DNA of 64,000 bases from CADEFX01 sp050260355 (GTDB taxonomy: Bacteria; Pseudomonadota; Alphaproteobacteria; Rhizobiales; Hyphomicrobiaceae). The stretch is taken from the NCBI GenBank assembly GCA_050260355.1, contig JBLNBZ010000048.1:1-64000 (forward strand), written 5' to 3'. Position numbers and translations under genes: made by a program. Shown in pieces: positions 9,304 to 17,299 of this stretch (positions are counted from its first letter, which is position 1; every line of letters starts with the position of its first letter). The notes under the pieces were generated by a model. That model was given only the letters and a program-made list of their open reading frames with translations. It had not been told where the DNA came from and searched no databases.

Positions 9304-10212
9304 TCAGGCGTGAGCGTACATCGCTTTGCCTGCCACGGGCATCTCGACCATCAAGATGGATCCGCTTTCCGACTCGGTCATGTAGAGGCGCTTGCCGCGA
9401 TAGGCGACGTTGGTGACGAACCGGCCGACGCCAGGCTCGATGAAGTGTGTCGGTCGCAGCAGCCGGTCGAAGCGCCAGCAGCCCATGCCGGCATGCGCCA
9501 CGATGAGACCACCCTCCTCGTCGAGCGCAAGACCGTCCGGCCCGGACAGGCCGCCCGAGAGCTGCACCGCCACGCCGACCTTGGACACTGCTCCGTCGGG
9601 CATGATCGGCAGTCGCCATACTGCGTTGGCGCGCGTCACGGCGACAAACAGCACCTTCTCGTGCAGATCGAGCACCAGCCCGTTGGGGCTCGGAACCGTA
9701 TTGACGAGGCACGTCAGCTTGCCATCCGGCGTATAGCGATAGACCCGGCCCGTGGGATCGTGCAGACCAGTCTGGCCCTGGTCCGTAAAGTAGAGGTCGC
9801 CGTTCGAGGCGAAGTGAAGATCGTTGACGCCCTTGAAGCTCTCCGAGCGCACCGTCTCGATCAGCGGCGCAATCCGTCCCGATACGGGATCGAGCACCAT
9901 GATGCCGCGCTTGTAATCGGTGATGAACGCGCGGCCGTCCTTGTGCAGCTTGAGGCCGTTCGGCCAGCCGTCGTATTCGGCGACCTGGGTCCACGCGCCT
10001 GCCGGCGAAACCTTGAAGATGCGGCCGTGCGGGATATCGGTAACCCAGAGATTACCGTCCCGGTCGAAGCTGGGCCCCTCGAGAAAGCAGTCGGCGATCT
10101 GCCCGCCCTTGTTGTAGTCCGCCCAGGCCGTGCGCACCGGCCTCCTGAGGTTGTCCGGCATGCGCGCGAACACCTCCGCCTTGACCGTGGCGGGCGGCGG
10201 ATAAAGGCTCAT
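9304..10212 (-). CDS. SMP-30/gluconolactonase/LRE family protein
   Basis: A 302-residue six-bladed beta-propeller of the SMP-30/gluconolactonase family, which hydrolyses lactones with a bound divalent metal. Recognisable blade motifs include FDRDGNLWVTDIPHGRIF, the WPNGL metal-region segment near residue 82, GVNDLHFASNGDLYFTD near residue 127 (Asn ligand) and the SGPDGLALDEEGG segment near residue 224. No signal peptide is seen, so it is predicted to be cytoplasmic. It lies immediately upstream of the SDR gene on the same strand. The lactone substrate is not determined; related family members act on sugar lactones or on diisopropyl fluorophosphate-like esters. Confidence 0.87.
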   Translation of the reverse strand: MSLYPPPATVKAEVFARMPDNLRRPVRTAWADYNKGGQIADCFLEGPSFDRDGNLWVTDIPHGRIFKVSPAGAWTQVAEYDGWPNGLKLHKDGRAFITDYKRGIMVLDPVSGRIAPLIETVRSESFKGVNDLHFASNGDLYFTDQGQTGLHDPTGRVYRYTPDGKLTCLVNTVPSPNGLVLDLHEKVLFVAVTRANAVWRLPIMPDGAVSKVGVAVQLSGGLSGPDGLALDEEGGLIVAHAGMGCWRFDRLLRPTHFIEPGVGRFVTNVAYRGKRLYMTESESGSILMVEMPVAGKAMYAHA

Positions 10213-10360
10213 TCCGCTCTCCTTGGTGTGCTTCCTCGCTTCGGCGAACCGGTGCCCTTTGCTCCCGTCGCCAAGCGTGCTTTAACGGCAGCATGGGTTT
10301 GACCCGGGAAGCCTGTCAAGGCGCTGCGGCAGCGCCGGCCGCGCCATCGGAGAGGATCGA

Positions 10361-11578
10361 ATGAGCCAAGAAAAGCTGCCACTCAATGGCATTCGCGTTG
10401 TCGAGTTCTGCCACATGATCATGGGTCCGAGCTGCGGATTGATCCTAGGTGATCTCGGCGCCGACGTGATCAAGATAGAGCCGGTGCCCAATGGCGACAA
10501 CACGCGCCGGCTCGTCGGCTCGGGAGCGGGTTTCTTCCCGGCTTTCAACCGCAACAAGCGCTCGATCGCGCTCGACCTGAAATCGCCCGAGGGTCTTGGC
10601 ATCGCCCGCAAGCTCATTGCCTCTGCCGACGTGCTGACGGAGAACTTCCGCCCGGGTGCCATGACCAAGCTCGGCCTCGGCGCGGAGGATGCGAGCGCCC
10701 TCAACCCGCGGCTCATCTACTGCTCGCTCAAGGGCTTCCTGTCGGGTCCCTACTCCCATCGCGCCGCGCTCGACGAGATTGCGCAGATGATGGGCGGTCT
10801 CGCCTACATGACAGGACCTCCCGGGCGGCCGCTGCGGGCGGGTGCCTCCGTCATCGACATGATGGGCGGCATGTTCGCCGTCATCGGCATCATGGCCGCC
10901 CTGCGCGAGCGCGAGAAGACCGGGCGCGGACAACCGGTGACCAGTGCGCTCTTCGAGAATTGCGCCTGGGTGGTCGCCCAGCACATGCTGCAGTACGCCA
11001 TCACAGGGCAGGCCGCCCGGCCGATGCCGGAGCGCATCTCCGCGTGGGGCATCTACGACGTGTTCGACTGCAAGGATGGCCAGCTTTTCATCGGCGTCGT
11101 CACCGACACGCAGTGGAAGATCTTCTGTGAGGCCTTCGGCTTCGACGACATGCTGCGCGATCAGAACCTCGCCACGAACAACCAGCGCTGCGCCGCGCGC
11201 CCTGAGCTGATCCCCAGGCTGCGCGAGATCTTCAAGACGTGGAGCAAGGCGGATCTGGAGGCCAAGGTAGCGGCTGCGGGCCTGCCGTACGCACCGATCA
11301 CGCGGCCCGAGCAGCTCTACGACGACCCCCACCTCAGGGAGTCGGGCGCGCTGCTCCCCATCACCCTGCCCGACGGCCGCAAGACCGAGATCCCGGCGCT
11401 GCCGTTCGAGCTGGGCGGGCGCCGCTTCGGCGTGTGGCGGGAGATCCCGGGCATCGGCCAGCAAGGCCCCGAGATTCTCGCCGACATCGGCCTCGGCCCC
11501 GAGGAAATCACCTCGCTCGTCGAGCGCGGCATAGTCGGTGCCCCGACCGGTCCAGCCAAGACACAAGCTGCAGAGTGA
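10361..11578 (+). CDS. CaiB/BaiF-type (family III) CoA-transferase, copy 1
   Basis: A 405-residue family III CoA-transferase that moves CoA between acyl carboxylates through an aspartyl intermediate. The N-terminal GIRVVEFCHMIMGPSCG and the LGDLGADVIKIEP motif bind CoA. The likely catalytic Asp is in ASVIDMMGG near residue 167. NRNKRSIALDLKSPEG near residue 62 is also typical. The length is normal. It starts a plus-strand run with a fold-type IV aminotransferase (14-bp gap), and a second CoA-transferase lies 1.3 kb further on. Donor and acceptor acids are unknown. Family members include formyl-CoA, carnitine, succinyl-CoA:mesaconate and benzylsuccinate CoA-transferases. Confidence 0.9.
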   Translation: MSQEKLPLNGIRVVEFCHMIMGPSCGLILGDLGADVIKIEPVPNGDNTRRLVGSGAGFFPAFNRNKRSIALDLKSPEGLGIARKLIASADVLTENFRPGAMTKLGLGAEDASALNPRLIYCSLKGFLSGPYSHRAALDEIAQMMGGLAYMTGPPGRPLRAGASVIDMMGGMFAVIGIMAALREREKTGRGQPVTSALFENCAWVVAQHMLQYAITGQAARPMPERISAWGIYDVFDCKDGQLFIGVVTDTQWKIFCEAFGFDDMLRDQNLATNNQRCAARPELIPRLREIFKTWSKADLEAKVAAAGLPYAPITRPEQLYDDPHLRESGALLPITLPDGRKTEIPALPFELGGRRFGVWREIPGIGQQGPEILADIGLGPEEITSLVERGIVGAPTGPAKTQAAE

Positions 11579-11592
11579 GCGGAGCTTAAACG

Positions 11593-12519
11593 ATGACGGA
11601 ACGCGCCAACCAACGCATTGCCTACTTCAACGGCCGCTATCTGCCCGAGATCGAGGTGCGCGTACCGTACCGCGACCGCAGCTTCCTCTATGGCGACGGC
11701 TGCTTCGACATGACCCGCACCTTCAATGGCAAGCCGTTCAAGGTGAAGGAGCACATCGAGCGGTTCTATCGTTCGCTTGCGTATCTGCGCATCGACATCG
11801 GCATGAGCGCCGCCGACATGACGGAAGTGACGCACGAGGTGCTGCGCCGCAACCAGCATCTGCTGCAGGAGGGCGACGACTTTTGGCTCGGCCAGCGCGT
11901 CTCGCGCGGCGTTGCCGCCGTCGGCGACGAAGGCTGGGAGAACACGGGCCCGAACGTGATCGTCGATTGCCGTCCGCTGCCGTTCAAGCAGCGCGCCAAG
12001 CACTACCGCGATGGCATCAAGGTCATCGTGCCATCGGTGCGCCGCACGCCACCCTACGCGCTTTCACCGCGCACCAAGACGCACAACTACCTCAACATGG
12101 TCATGGCCGATATGGAGGTGCACGCGCAGGATCCGGAGGCCTGGGCGGTGCTGCTCGACGAGAACGGCAACCTGTGCGAGGGCCTTGGCTCCAATGTGTT
12201 CGTCGTCAAGAACGGCAGGCTGATGACGCCGCGCGAGCGCTACGTGCTGGCGGGCGTAAGCCGCGCCACCGTCATCGAGCTGGCACGCGAGCTGAAGATC
12301 GATGTGGAGGAGCGCGACCTCGATCTTTACGACGCCTACACCGCCGACGAGATGTTCCTCACCTCAACGAGCCTGTGCTTGTGCGGCGTGTCGAGCGTCA
12401 ACGGCGCGCCAATCGGTGGCGGAAAGATTCCCGGCCCGATTACCAAGCGACTGCTCGATGCTTACTCCGAGCTCGTGTCGTGCGACATCGCCGGGCAATA
12501 TCTGCGGCGACTGGGGTGA
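11593..12519 (+). CDS. Fold-type IV aminotransferase (branched-chain/D-amino acid aminotransferase-like)
   Basis: A 308-residue PLP enzyme of class IV. The catalytic lysine is predicted in RTKTHNYLNM near residue 162. The PLP-region motif CEGLGSNVFVVKNG near residue 196 and EMFLTSTSLCLCGVSSVNG near residue 255 match the BCAT/DAAT fold. It may transaminate an unusual amino acid or act as an (R)-amine transaminase. Classical IlvE has an additional Tyr/Arg loop that I cannot assign here. The gene lies between two CoA-transferase genes, 14 bp after the first, so a link between transamination and CoA activation of the resulting 2-oxo acid is plausible but inferred. Confidence 0.85.
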   Translation: MTERANQRIAYFNGRYLPEIEVRVPYRDRSFLYGDGCFDMTRTFNGKPFKVKEHIERFYRSLAYLRIDIGMSAADMTEVTHEVLRRNQHLLQEGDDFWLGQRVSRGVAAVGDEGWENTGPNVIVDCRPLPFKQRAKHYRDGIKVIVPSVRRTPPYALSPRTKTHNYLNMVMADMEVHAQDPEAWAVLLDENGNLCEGLGSNVFVVKNGRLMTPRERYVLAGVSRATVIELARELKIDVEERDLDLYDAYTADEMFLTSTSLCLCGVSSVNGAPIGGGKIPGPITKRLLDAYSELVSCDIAGQYLRRLG

Positions 12520-12524
12520 ATGGA

Positions 12525-12755
12525 TCAATCGTCGAGAATTTGAAAGCCTCCAATTTTCTGAGGAACTAGGACGCCATGGGTCAGGTACGTCCGCAGGGCG
12601 CTAGACGAACGTTTGGCACGGCGCACCAGCCTGATCTGAACGAGCCTGCGGCCCGTTCCAGCGACCCCCTCGAACGTCCCGGCGATAGTCCGGAAACGAA
12701 CTCTGTCGCCTACGCGGGGCGCCGTGCGTTGTCCAATATCGTTTTTAGTAGCCAT
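12525..12755 (-). CDS. Small protein of unknown function with KOW-like segment
   Basis: A 76-residue frame on the minus strand that converges with the aminotransferase gene. Residues 15-45 read as a small beta-rich stretch (VGDRVRFRTIAGTFEG followed by RRLVQIRLV) that resembles a KOW/NusG-type motif. A basic patch RRAKRSSSALR follows, then a VLVPQKIGGFQIL tail. No strong ribosome site precedes the ATG. The frame lies in a stretch otherwise without a gene, and its amino acid composition looks protein-like rather than like an antisense shadow. It could be a small nucleic-acid-binding protein. I do not recognise a named family with confidence. Confidence 0.45.
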   Translation of the reverse strand: MATKNDIGQRTAPRVGDRVRFRTIAGTFEGVAGTGRRLVQIRLVRRAKRSSSALRTYLTHGVLVPQKIGGFQILDD

Positions 12756-12886
12756 GACCGGAATCTACTGGGATTCGGCACCTGGCGCCATAGCGAGACA
12801 GCGTATCAGGATGCGTGCGGTCATAGACGCTCCGCGCAGTAGGCCTTAGGCTGACCTCGCCCTTTTCAGCCCACCGGAGCCCGCTC

Positions 12887-14068
12887 ATGACATCGCTGCC
12901 GCTGTCCCGCTATCGCGTCATCGATCTGACCGCGCACCGCGCCGGTCCGACGGCCGTGCGCCAGCTCGCGGACTGGGGCGCGCAGGTCATCAAGATCGAG
13001 CCGCCGGCGTCGTCGAAGGGCGATGTGCTGGGCGGCAACCGTCACGGCTTCGACTTCCAGAACCTGCACCGCAACAAGCGCAGCTTGAGCCTGAACCTCA
13101 AGAGCGAGGAGGGCCGCGCGATCTTCTTCAAGCTTGCCGAGCAAGCCGACATCGTCGTCGAGAACTACCGCTCGGATGTGAAGCACCGGCTCGGCATCGA
13201 CTACGAGGCCGTCAAGAAGGTCAACCCGCGCGTCGTCTACGGCAGTCTCGCCGGCTTCGGGCAGACCGGACCGGATGCAACGCGACCCGGCGTCGATCAG
13301 ATCGCGCAAGGCATGGGCGGGCTCATGTCGATCACGGGCTTGCCCGGGCAAGGCCCCGTGCGCGTCGGCATTCCGATCGCCGACCTCACCTCCGGGCTGC
13401 TGCTGGCGCAAGGGATTCTGATGGCGCTACTGGAACGCGAGAGAACCGGCGTGGGCCAGTGGGTCCACACCTCGCTCCTGGAAGCGCAGATCTTCATGCT
13501 CGACTTCCAGGCGGCGCGCTGGCTGATCGCCGGCGAGGTTCCGCAGCAGGCCGGCAATGATCATCCCACGTCCATCCCGACGGGCGTGTTCCCGACCAGC
13601 GACGGCCACATCAACATCGCCGCTTCGGGTGGCGGACTCTGGAAGCGCTGCTGCGAAGCCTTGCAGGCGACGGACCTGCTGGCCGATCCGAGCTACGAGA
13701 CGGCTCAGCTTCGGTCGAAAAACCGCAAGTCGTTACACGAGAAGCTGAGCGCCATCACACGCACCAACACCAGCGCGCATTGGATTGCAGCTCTCAACAG
13801 GGCCGGCGTGCCGTGCGGACCCATCAACACCATCGACAAGACGTTCGCCGAGCCGCAGGTGCAGCACCTCGGGATCGCGCGTCGCGTGCGTCACAAGAAG
13901 CTCGGCGACATTCGCGTCGTTGGCCAGCCCATCAACATGAGCGGCGCGCCCCAACCCGACGAGCTGCGCCAGACGCCCGAGTTCGGCGAGCACACGGAAG
14001 ACATCCTCGCCGACCTCGGCTACGACCGCGCCGCGATCGCCAAGCTGCGCGAGCGCGGCGCCATCTAG
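12887..14068 (+). CDS. CaiB/BaiF-type (family III) CoA-transferase, copy 2
   Basis: A 393-residue second CoA-transferase of family III. Conserved segments are RVIDLTAHRAGPTAVRQLADWG, shown here only as the N-terminal CoA-binding region, then VIKIEPP and HRNKRSLSLNLKSEEG. The probable catalytic Asp is in IPIADLTSG near residue 166. It differs throughout from the 10.4 kb copy, so it is a separate family member and not a recent duplicate. It is preceded by a 130-bp non-coding spacer and followed 120 bp later by a MaoC-fold gene. CoA activation of a carboxylic acid is predicted; the acid is unknown. Confidence 0.9.
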   Translation: MTSLPLSRYRVIDLTAHRAGPTAVRQLADWGAQVIKIEPPASSKGDVLGGNRHGFDFQNLHRNKRSLSLNLKSEEGRAIFFKLAEQADIVVENYRSDVKHRLGIDYEAVKKVNPRVVYGSLAGFGQTGPDATRPGVDQIAQGMGGLMSITGLPGQGPVRVGIPIADLTSGLLLAQGILMALLERERTGVGQWVHTSLLEAQIFMLDFQAARWLIAGEVPQQAGNDHPTSIPTGVFPTSDGHINIAASGGGLWKRCCEALQATDLLADPSYETAQLRSKNRKSLHEKLSAITRTNTSAHWIAALNRAGVPCGPINTIDKTFAEPQVQHLGIARRVRHKKLGDIRVVGQPINMSGAPQPDELRQTPEFGEHTEDILADLGYDRAAIAKLRERGAI

Positions 14069-14187
14069 AGAAGATTGGGCCGGCCGAAGTGCCGCCGTCC
14101 CTCGCTCGCACGAGAGAGGGATCGGCGCAAGAGTTGCACGATCAGGCTATGTGTCGTGCTTCAAGGAGTAAACGAGAGAGATAGGCG

Positions 14188-14649
14188 ATGAAGCTGCTCG
14201 GGCAGGGCATGTACTGGCAGGACATGAAGGTCGGCGACAAGTACAAGACCTACGGCCGCACCATCACAGAGACCGACATCGTCAACTTCATCTCGTGCAC
14301 CGGCTTCCTCGAAGTGCTGTTCACCGACATGGAGTACGTGCGCGAGCACTCGGCCATCAAAGGTAGACTGGCGCCCGGCGCGCTGGTCTACGCGCTGGCC
14401 GAGGGACTGAGCATGCTTGGCACCATCCAAGGCACGGGCCTCGCGTTTCTCGGCATGGAGCTCGACGTCAAGGGTCCGACGTTTGCCGGCGATACGATCC
14501 ACGTCGAGATCGAGGTGATCGAGCAGCGCGCCGCATCAAAGGGCGGGCGCGGGCTCGTGCGTACGCGCAACAGCGTCATCAATCAGAGAGGCGAGACCGT
14601 GCTCGTCTTCACGCCGCTGCGGCTGATGGCTGGCCGGCCGCAGGCTTGA
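14188..14649 (+). CDS. MaoC-fold (hot-dog) protein lacking the usual Asp/His catalytic dyad
   Basis: A 153-residue single hot-dog domain of the MaoC/R-hydratase type. In active (R)-specific enoyl-CoA hydratases the motif reads roughly GDxNPLHxD. Here the equivalent stretch is GFLEVLFTDMEY near residue 45, so the catalytic Asp and His both appear to be replaced. The hydrophobic helix and downstream LAPGALVYALAEGL are retained. GAGAG-type purines precede the ATG. It follows the second CoA-transferase on the same strand. It may bind an acyl-CoA without hydrating it, act as a thioesterase-like enzyme, or use other residues. It converges with the YetF-like gene 2 bp further on. Confidence 0.8.
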   Translation: MKLLGQGMYWQDMKVGDKYKTYGRTITETDIVNFISCTGFLEVLFTDMEYVREHSAIKGRLAPGALVYALAEGLSMLGTIQGTGLAFLGMELDVKGPTFAGDTIHVEIEVIEQRAASKGGRGLVRTRNSVINQRGETVLVFTPLRLMAGRPQA

Positions 14650-14651
14650 GC

Positions 14652-15134
14652 TCAGGCGGGCCTTGCCGCCTCGCTCTTGATGCGAACGCTGATCTGCCCG
14701 TTGTTCTCCAGCACCGCGAACAAGACGTCGTTGATCGAGGCGCAGCCGGCCCTGCGCAAGGCGGCATCGAGCTCCGAGTGCGTGATCTTCTCGCGCTGCA
14801 TCACGTCGCGATAGACGTGGCCATTGTGGATCAGCACGTGCGGAACGCCTTCGATGAACCGCTCGATCTTCTTGCTCTTGAACGTCGCGTAGCCGACAAG
14901 CCAGTTGATAGCGACAAGGGTGATGGCGGAGATCACGCCGCCAATGACGGAATTATCGCCGGCGTTGATGGCGTTTTGGACTGTGTTGCTCAGCACGAGC
15001 AGAAGAACCAGATCGAACGGGGCGAGCTGACCGACCTGCCTTTTGCCCGTCACGCGGAGCAGCACCAGAAGAAATACGTAGATGGCGACCGCGCGGAAGA
15101 TGAGCTCCCACCAGGGAACGGAAAGCTGCAGCAT
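14652..15134 (-). CDS. DUF421 (YetF-like) membrane protein
   Basis: A 160-residue inner-membrane protein of the DUF421/YetF family. Three hydrophobic segments lie at about residues 8-24, 38-54 and 62-82. The signature LRVTGKRQVGQLAPFDLVLL follows the first segment. The C-terminal DUF421 cytoplasmic domain includes IHNGHVYRDVMQREKITHSEL and ends with a VLENNGQISV strand. I use the ATG at 15134, which has a GGGGAG ribosome site seven bases upstream; a TTG six codons earlier is in frame. The molecular role of the family is poorly defined; some members affect spore or envelope properties in Bacillus. Confidence 0.88.
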   Translation of the reverse strand: MLQLSVPWWELIFRAVAIYVFLLVLLRVTGKRQVGQLAPFDLVLLLVLSNTVQNAINAGDNSVIGGVISAITLVAINWLVGYATFKSKKIERFIEGVPHVLIHNGHVYRDVMQREKITHSELDAALRRAGCASINDVLFAVLENNGQISVRIKSEAARPA

Positions 15135-15621
15135 GTCGGTTCTCCCCCCCAACTCGGCTAATCAAATCAAAGACATCCTAAAGCGCTTGCGTTCCTTGCA
15201 GAAGCGTGCTTCGCCTGTACTTCAGGACATTGCGCACCACGACAGCAAGGCGACGCGCTCGGAACGAGGAAGAATGCCATGGCAACGGGGGCGGCGAGCA
15301 CGACCGCTCGTGGCTGGAGGAGGTCGTTCACATCGCCAAGGACGTCGGCCGGCCGCTGTTCTCGTGGGGCTTCGATCCGATTGTGGGGCGGTAAAGCGAC
15401 ACCAGCCGAGTTTTCAATGGGCCAGCAGCCAGGCGCCTGCTGACCTTTAAATCGCCCGACTCACCTGTTTTGGTGTATATGCCATTTTTCGTTTTGGCTT
15501 TTCTATTTTCTCTTTTTGCTAACGCTTATTCACCATGAAGGCTTGTCGAAATGAAACGACCGGCCGAGAAATGGTATTCAATTGATTCCGATGACAACAG
15601 CCAGGCGGGGCAGTTGCAATC
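15135..15621. other. Intergenic stretch with AT-rich block and a doubtful short frame
   Basis: About 490 bp without a convincing gene. A 62-codon plus-strand frame (15206-15394) ends in an oddly protein-like WLEEVVHIAKDVGRPLFSWG stretch, but it has no good start signal; it may be a gene remnant. From about 15450 to 15600 the sequence becomes strikingly AT-rich with T runs, quite unlike the GC-rich neighbours. This block probably holds the promoter of the acyltransferase gene that follows. I cannot define promoter boxes in it with confidence. Confidence 0.5.
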
Positions 15622-16923
15622 ATGCGGGTGGAGAGGGCCATTCCGGAAATTATTGGGGGAAATGCCAGCCGCAGTGCAGGGGCGGCCACCGGGCTTGCGC
15701 GAAAATACTCATACCACACGTACCACTCGTTCGCTGCGATCCCACGAGACGCATGGGAGCGCATGCTTCCCGGCGAGCCCGAGAACGCAGACTTCTACCG
15801 CGTCGTAGAGCATGTGCCGCCTCCCGGCTTCGAGCTCGGCGCAATCGCCGGATTCGACGGCACCACGATGGTCGCGGCGGCGCCTCTGTTCCGCGTTGCC
15901 TACCGGTATGACACCCCGCTCCAAGGCCGCATGCGCCAGATCGGTGACTGGATCCACGCGCATTTCCCGCGTCTGATCAGCCTTCCCGTGATCGGCATCG
16001 GCTCACCAATGTCGGACAATTGCGCGGTCGGCTTTGCACCGGAGCTGTCAGCGAGCGAATGCGCACAGGCGTTCGACGGCATGTTGCATCACCTGGCGGA
16101 TGAGGCCCGCCATGCCGGCAGCGCCCTCCTCGCCATCAAGGCGTTGGATCGGCTGGCCGAGCTGCTGGAAGAGCCCTTGGCGCGGCACGGCTACAAGCGC
16201 GTTACCAGCGTGCCGCTCGTCATGCTCGATCTACCGTTCCGCAGCCTCGACCAATACCTCGACAGCCTGCCGGAGAAGACGGGATGTTACTTCCGGCGCA
16301 AGATGAAGTCTGCCAACAAGGTCAGGATCGAGTATCGGCGCTCGATCACGGGGCTCGAGGCGCGCATCAACGAGCTGTTCGAGAACACGCTGCAGCAAAG
16401 CAGCGTCGATTACGGTGATTTCGAGCGCCTGCATCCCGAATACTTCGCCAAAGTGGTACACGAGCTGGGCGAAAGAGCGCAATTCATGCTGTGCTGGCGC
16501 GGCGATCAGCTTTTGAGCTTCCAGCTTTTCCTGGTCGGCGAAAATCGCGTTCTGGCAAAGCAGATCGGAATGCAATATCCCGAGGCACGCGAGCTGAATT
16601 TGTATTTTGTGAATTGGCTGAAGCTGATCGACTACGCCATCGAGCACCGAATTCCTCGCGTCGAGATGGGCGCCACGACGTACGCAACCAAATTGCTCTT
16701 CGGCGGCTATCTGGACCGGCGCTGGTTGCATTTCCGGTTCCGCGGGGCGATCGCCAATGCGCTTCTCAACCCGCTAGCCTCCTTGTTCGACTTCGAACGC
16801 AACGATCCGGAGTTGAAGAAGCTCGGCTGCAGCGGCATGGACCTGGGCCCGCGCTCGTTTCGAAGCGCACATGCGGCTTTAGGGATGACGCCGCAGGTGC
16901 ACGGCGCGTATCAACGCGGCTGA
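15622..16923 (+). CDS. FemAB/GNAT-like acyltransferase (peptidogalycan biosynthesis-type)
   Basis: A 433-residue protein resembling the GNAT/FemAB-like proteins annotated as peptidogalycan biosynthesis or BioF2-like acetyltransferases. The N-terminal half contains a DAWERMLPGE segment and a long alpha/beta core. The second half carries SLPEKTGCYFRRKMKSANK, the FERLHPEYFAKVVHELGERA segment, and ELNLYFVNWLKLIDYAIEH followed by RVEMGATTYATKLLFGG, which matches the C-terminal GNAT fold of this group. No signal peptide or membrane segment is seen. Two half-size EamA genes follow 13 bp later and must be part of the same operon. It may transfer an amino-acyl or acyl group to a lipid- or envelope-linked precursor; this is inferred from family and context. 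Confidence 0.75.
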   Translation: MRVERAIPEIIGGNASRSAGAATGLARKYSYHTYHSFAAIPRDAWERMLPGEPENADFYRVVEHVPPPGFELGAIAGFDGTTMVAAAPLFRVAYRYDTPLQGRMRQIGDWIHAHFPRLISLPVIGIGSPMSDNCAVGFAPELSASECAQAFDGMLHHLADEARHAGSALLAIKALDRLAELLEEPLARHGYKRVTSVPLVMLDLPFRSLDQYLDSLPEKTGCYFRRKMKSANKVRIEYRRSITGLEARINELFENTLQQSSVDYGDFERLHPEYFAKVVHELGERAQFMLCWRGDQLLSFQLFLVGENRVLAKQIGMQYPEARELNLYFVNWLKLIDYAIEHRIPRVEMGATTYATKLLFGGYLDRRWLHFRFRGAIANALLNPLASLFDFERNDPELKKLGCSGMDLGPRSFRSAHAALGMTPQVHGAYQRG

Positions 16924-16936
16924 GGGGACAACCCAC

Positions 16937-17299
16937 GTGGATCTCATTGCGAGCCTGTTGCTGCTCGGAGTCCTCGTCTTCGACACGGTCAGCCATCTCG
17001 GATTGAAGGCTGCCTCCGGGCGCGCCTCCGCCACGACAGATCTAAAGTACATTGGCACCTTCATGCTCGAACCGGCGTTCTGGCTTGCCATCGCCGCCTT
17101 TGCTGCGGTGTTCTTGTGCTGGCTCGCTTTTTTGCAGCGCGTGCCCCTGGGCCAGGGCGTCATGGCCGGAAGCATTACCATCGTCGGCGTCATGCTCGGC
17201 GGACGAATCTGGTTCGGTGAGCGCCTGACGCGGCCGCGCGTCATCGCGATCTGTCTCATTGCAATCGGGGTGGCGCTGGTGGGCTGGGGAACGGCATGA
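16937..17299 (+). CDS. Half-size EamA/SMR-type transporter subunit, copy 1
   Basis: A 120-residue integral membrane protein with four predicted helices at about residues 3-20, 46-64, 70-90 and 99-117. It is half the length of ten-helix EamA transporters and similar to EmrE, ArnE and ArnF. An acidic residue sits in the first helix (VFDTVSH), and RIWFGERLTRPRV before the last helix is EamA-like. The start is GTG with GAGGGG nine bases upstream. It overlaps the next gene by ATGA. The partner shows the same first-helix pattern, so the two probably form a heterodimer. The cargo is unknown; a lipid-linked or amphipathic compound made by the upstream acyltransferase is a reasonable guess. Confidence 0.82.
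   Translation: MDLIASLLLLGVLVFDTVSHLGLKAASGRASATTDLKYIGTFMLEPAFWLAIAAFAAVFLCWLAFLQRVPLGQGVMAGSITIVGVMLGGRIWFGERLTRPRVIAICLIAIGVALVGWGTA

Noticed and set aside
15206..15394. 62-codon frame before the acyltransferase gene
   Set aside because: The end looks protein-like, but there is no ribosome site or reliable start; kept only as a note in the spacer entry.
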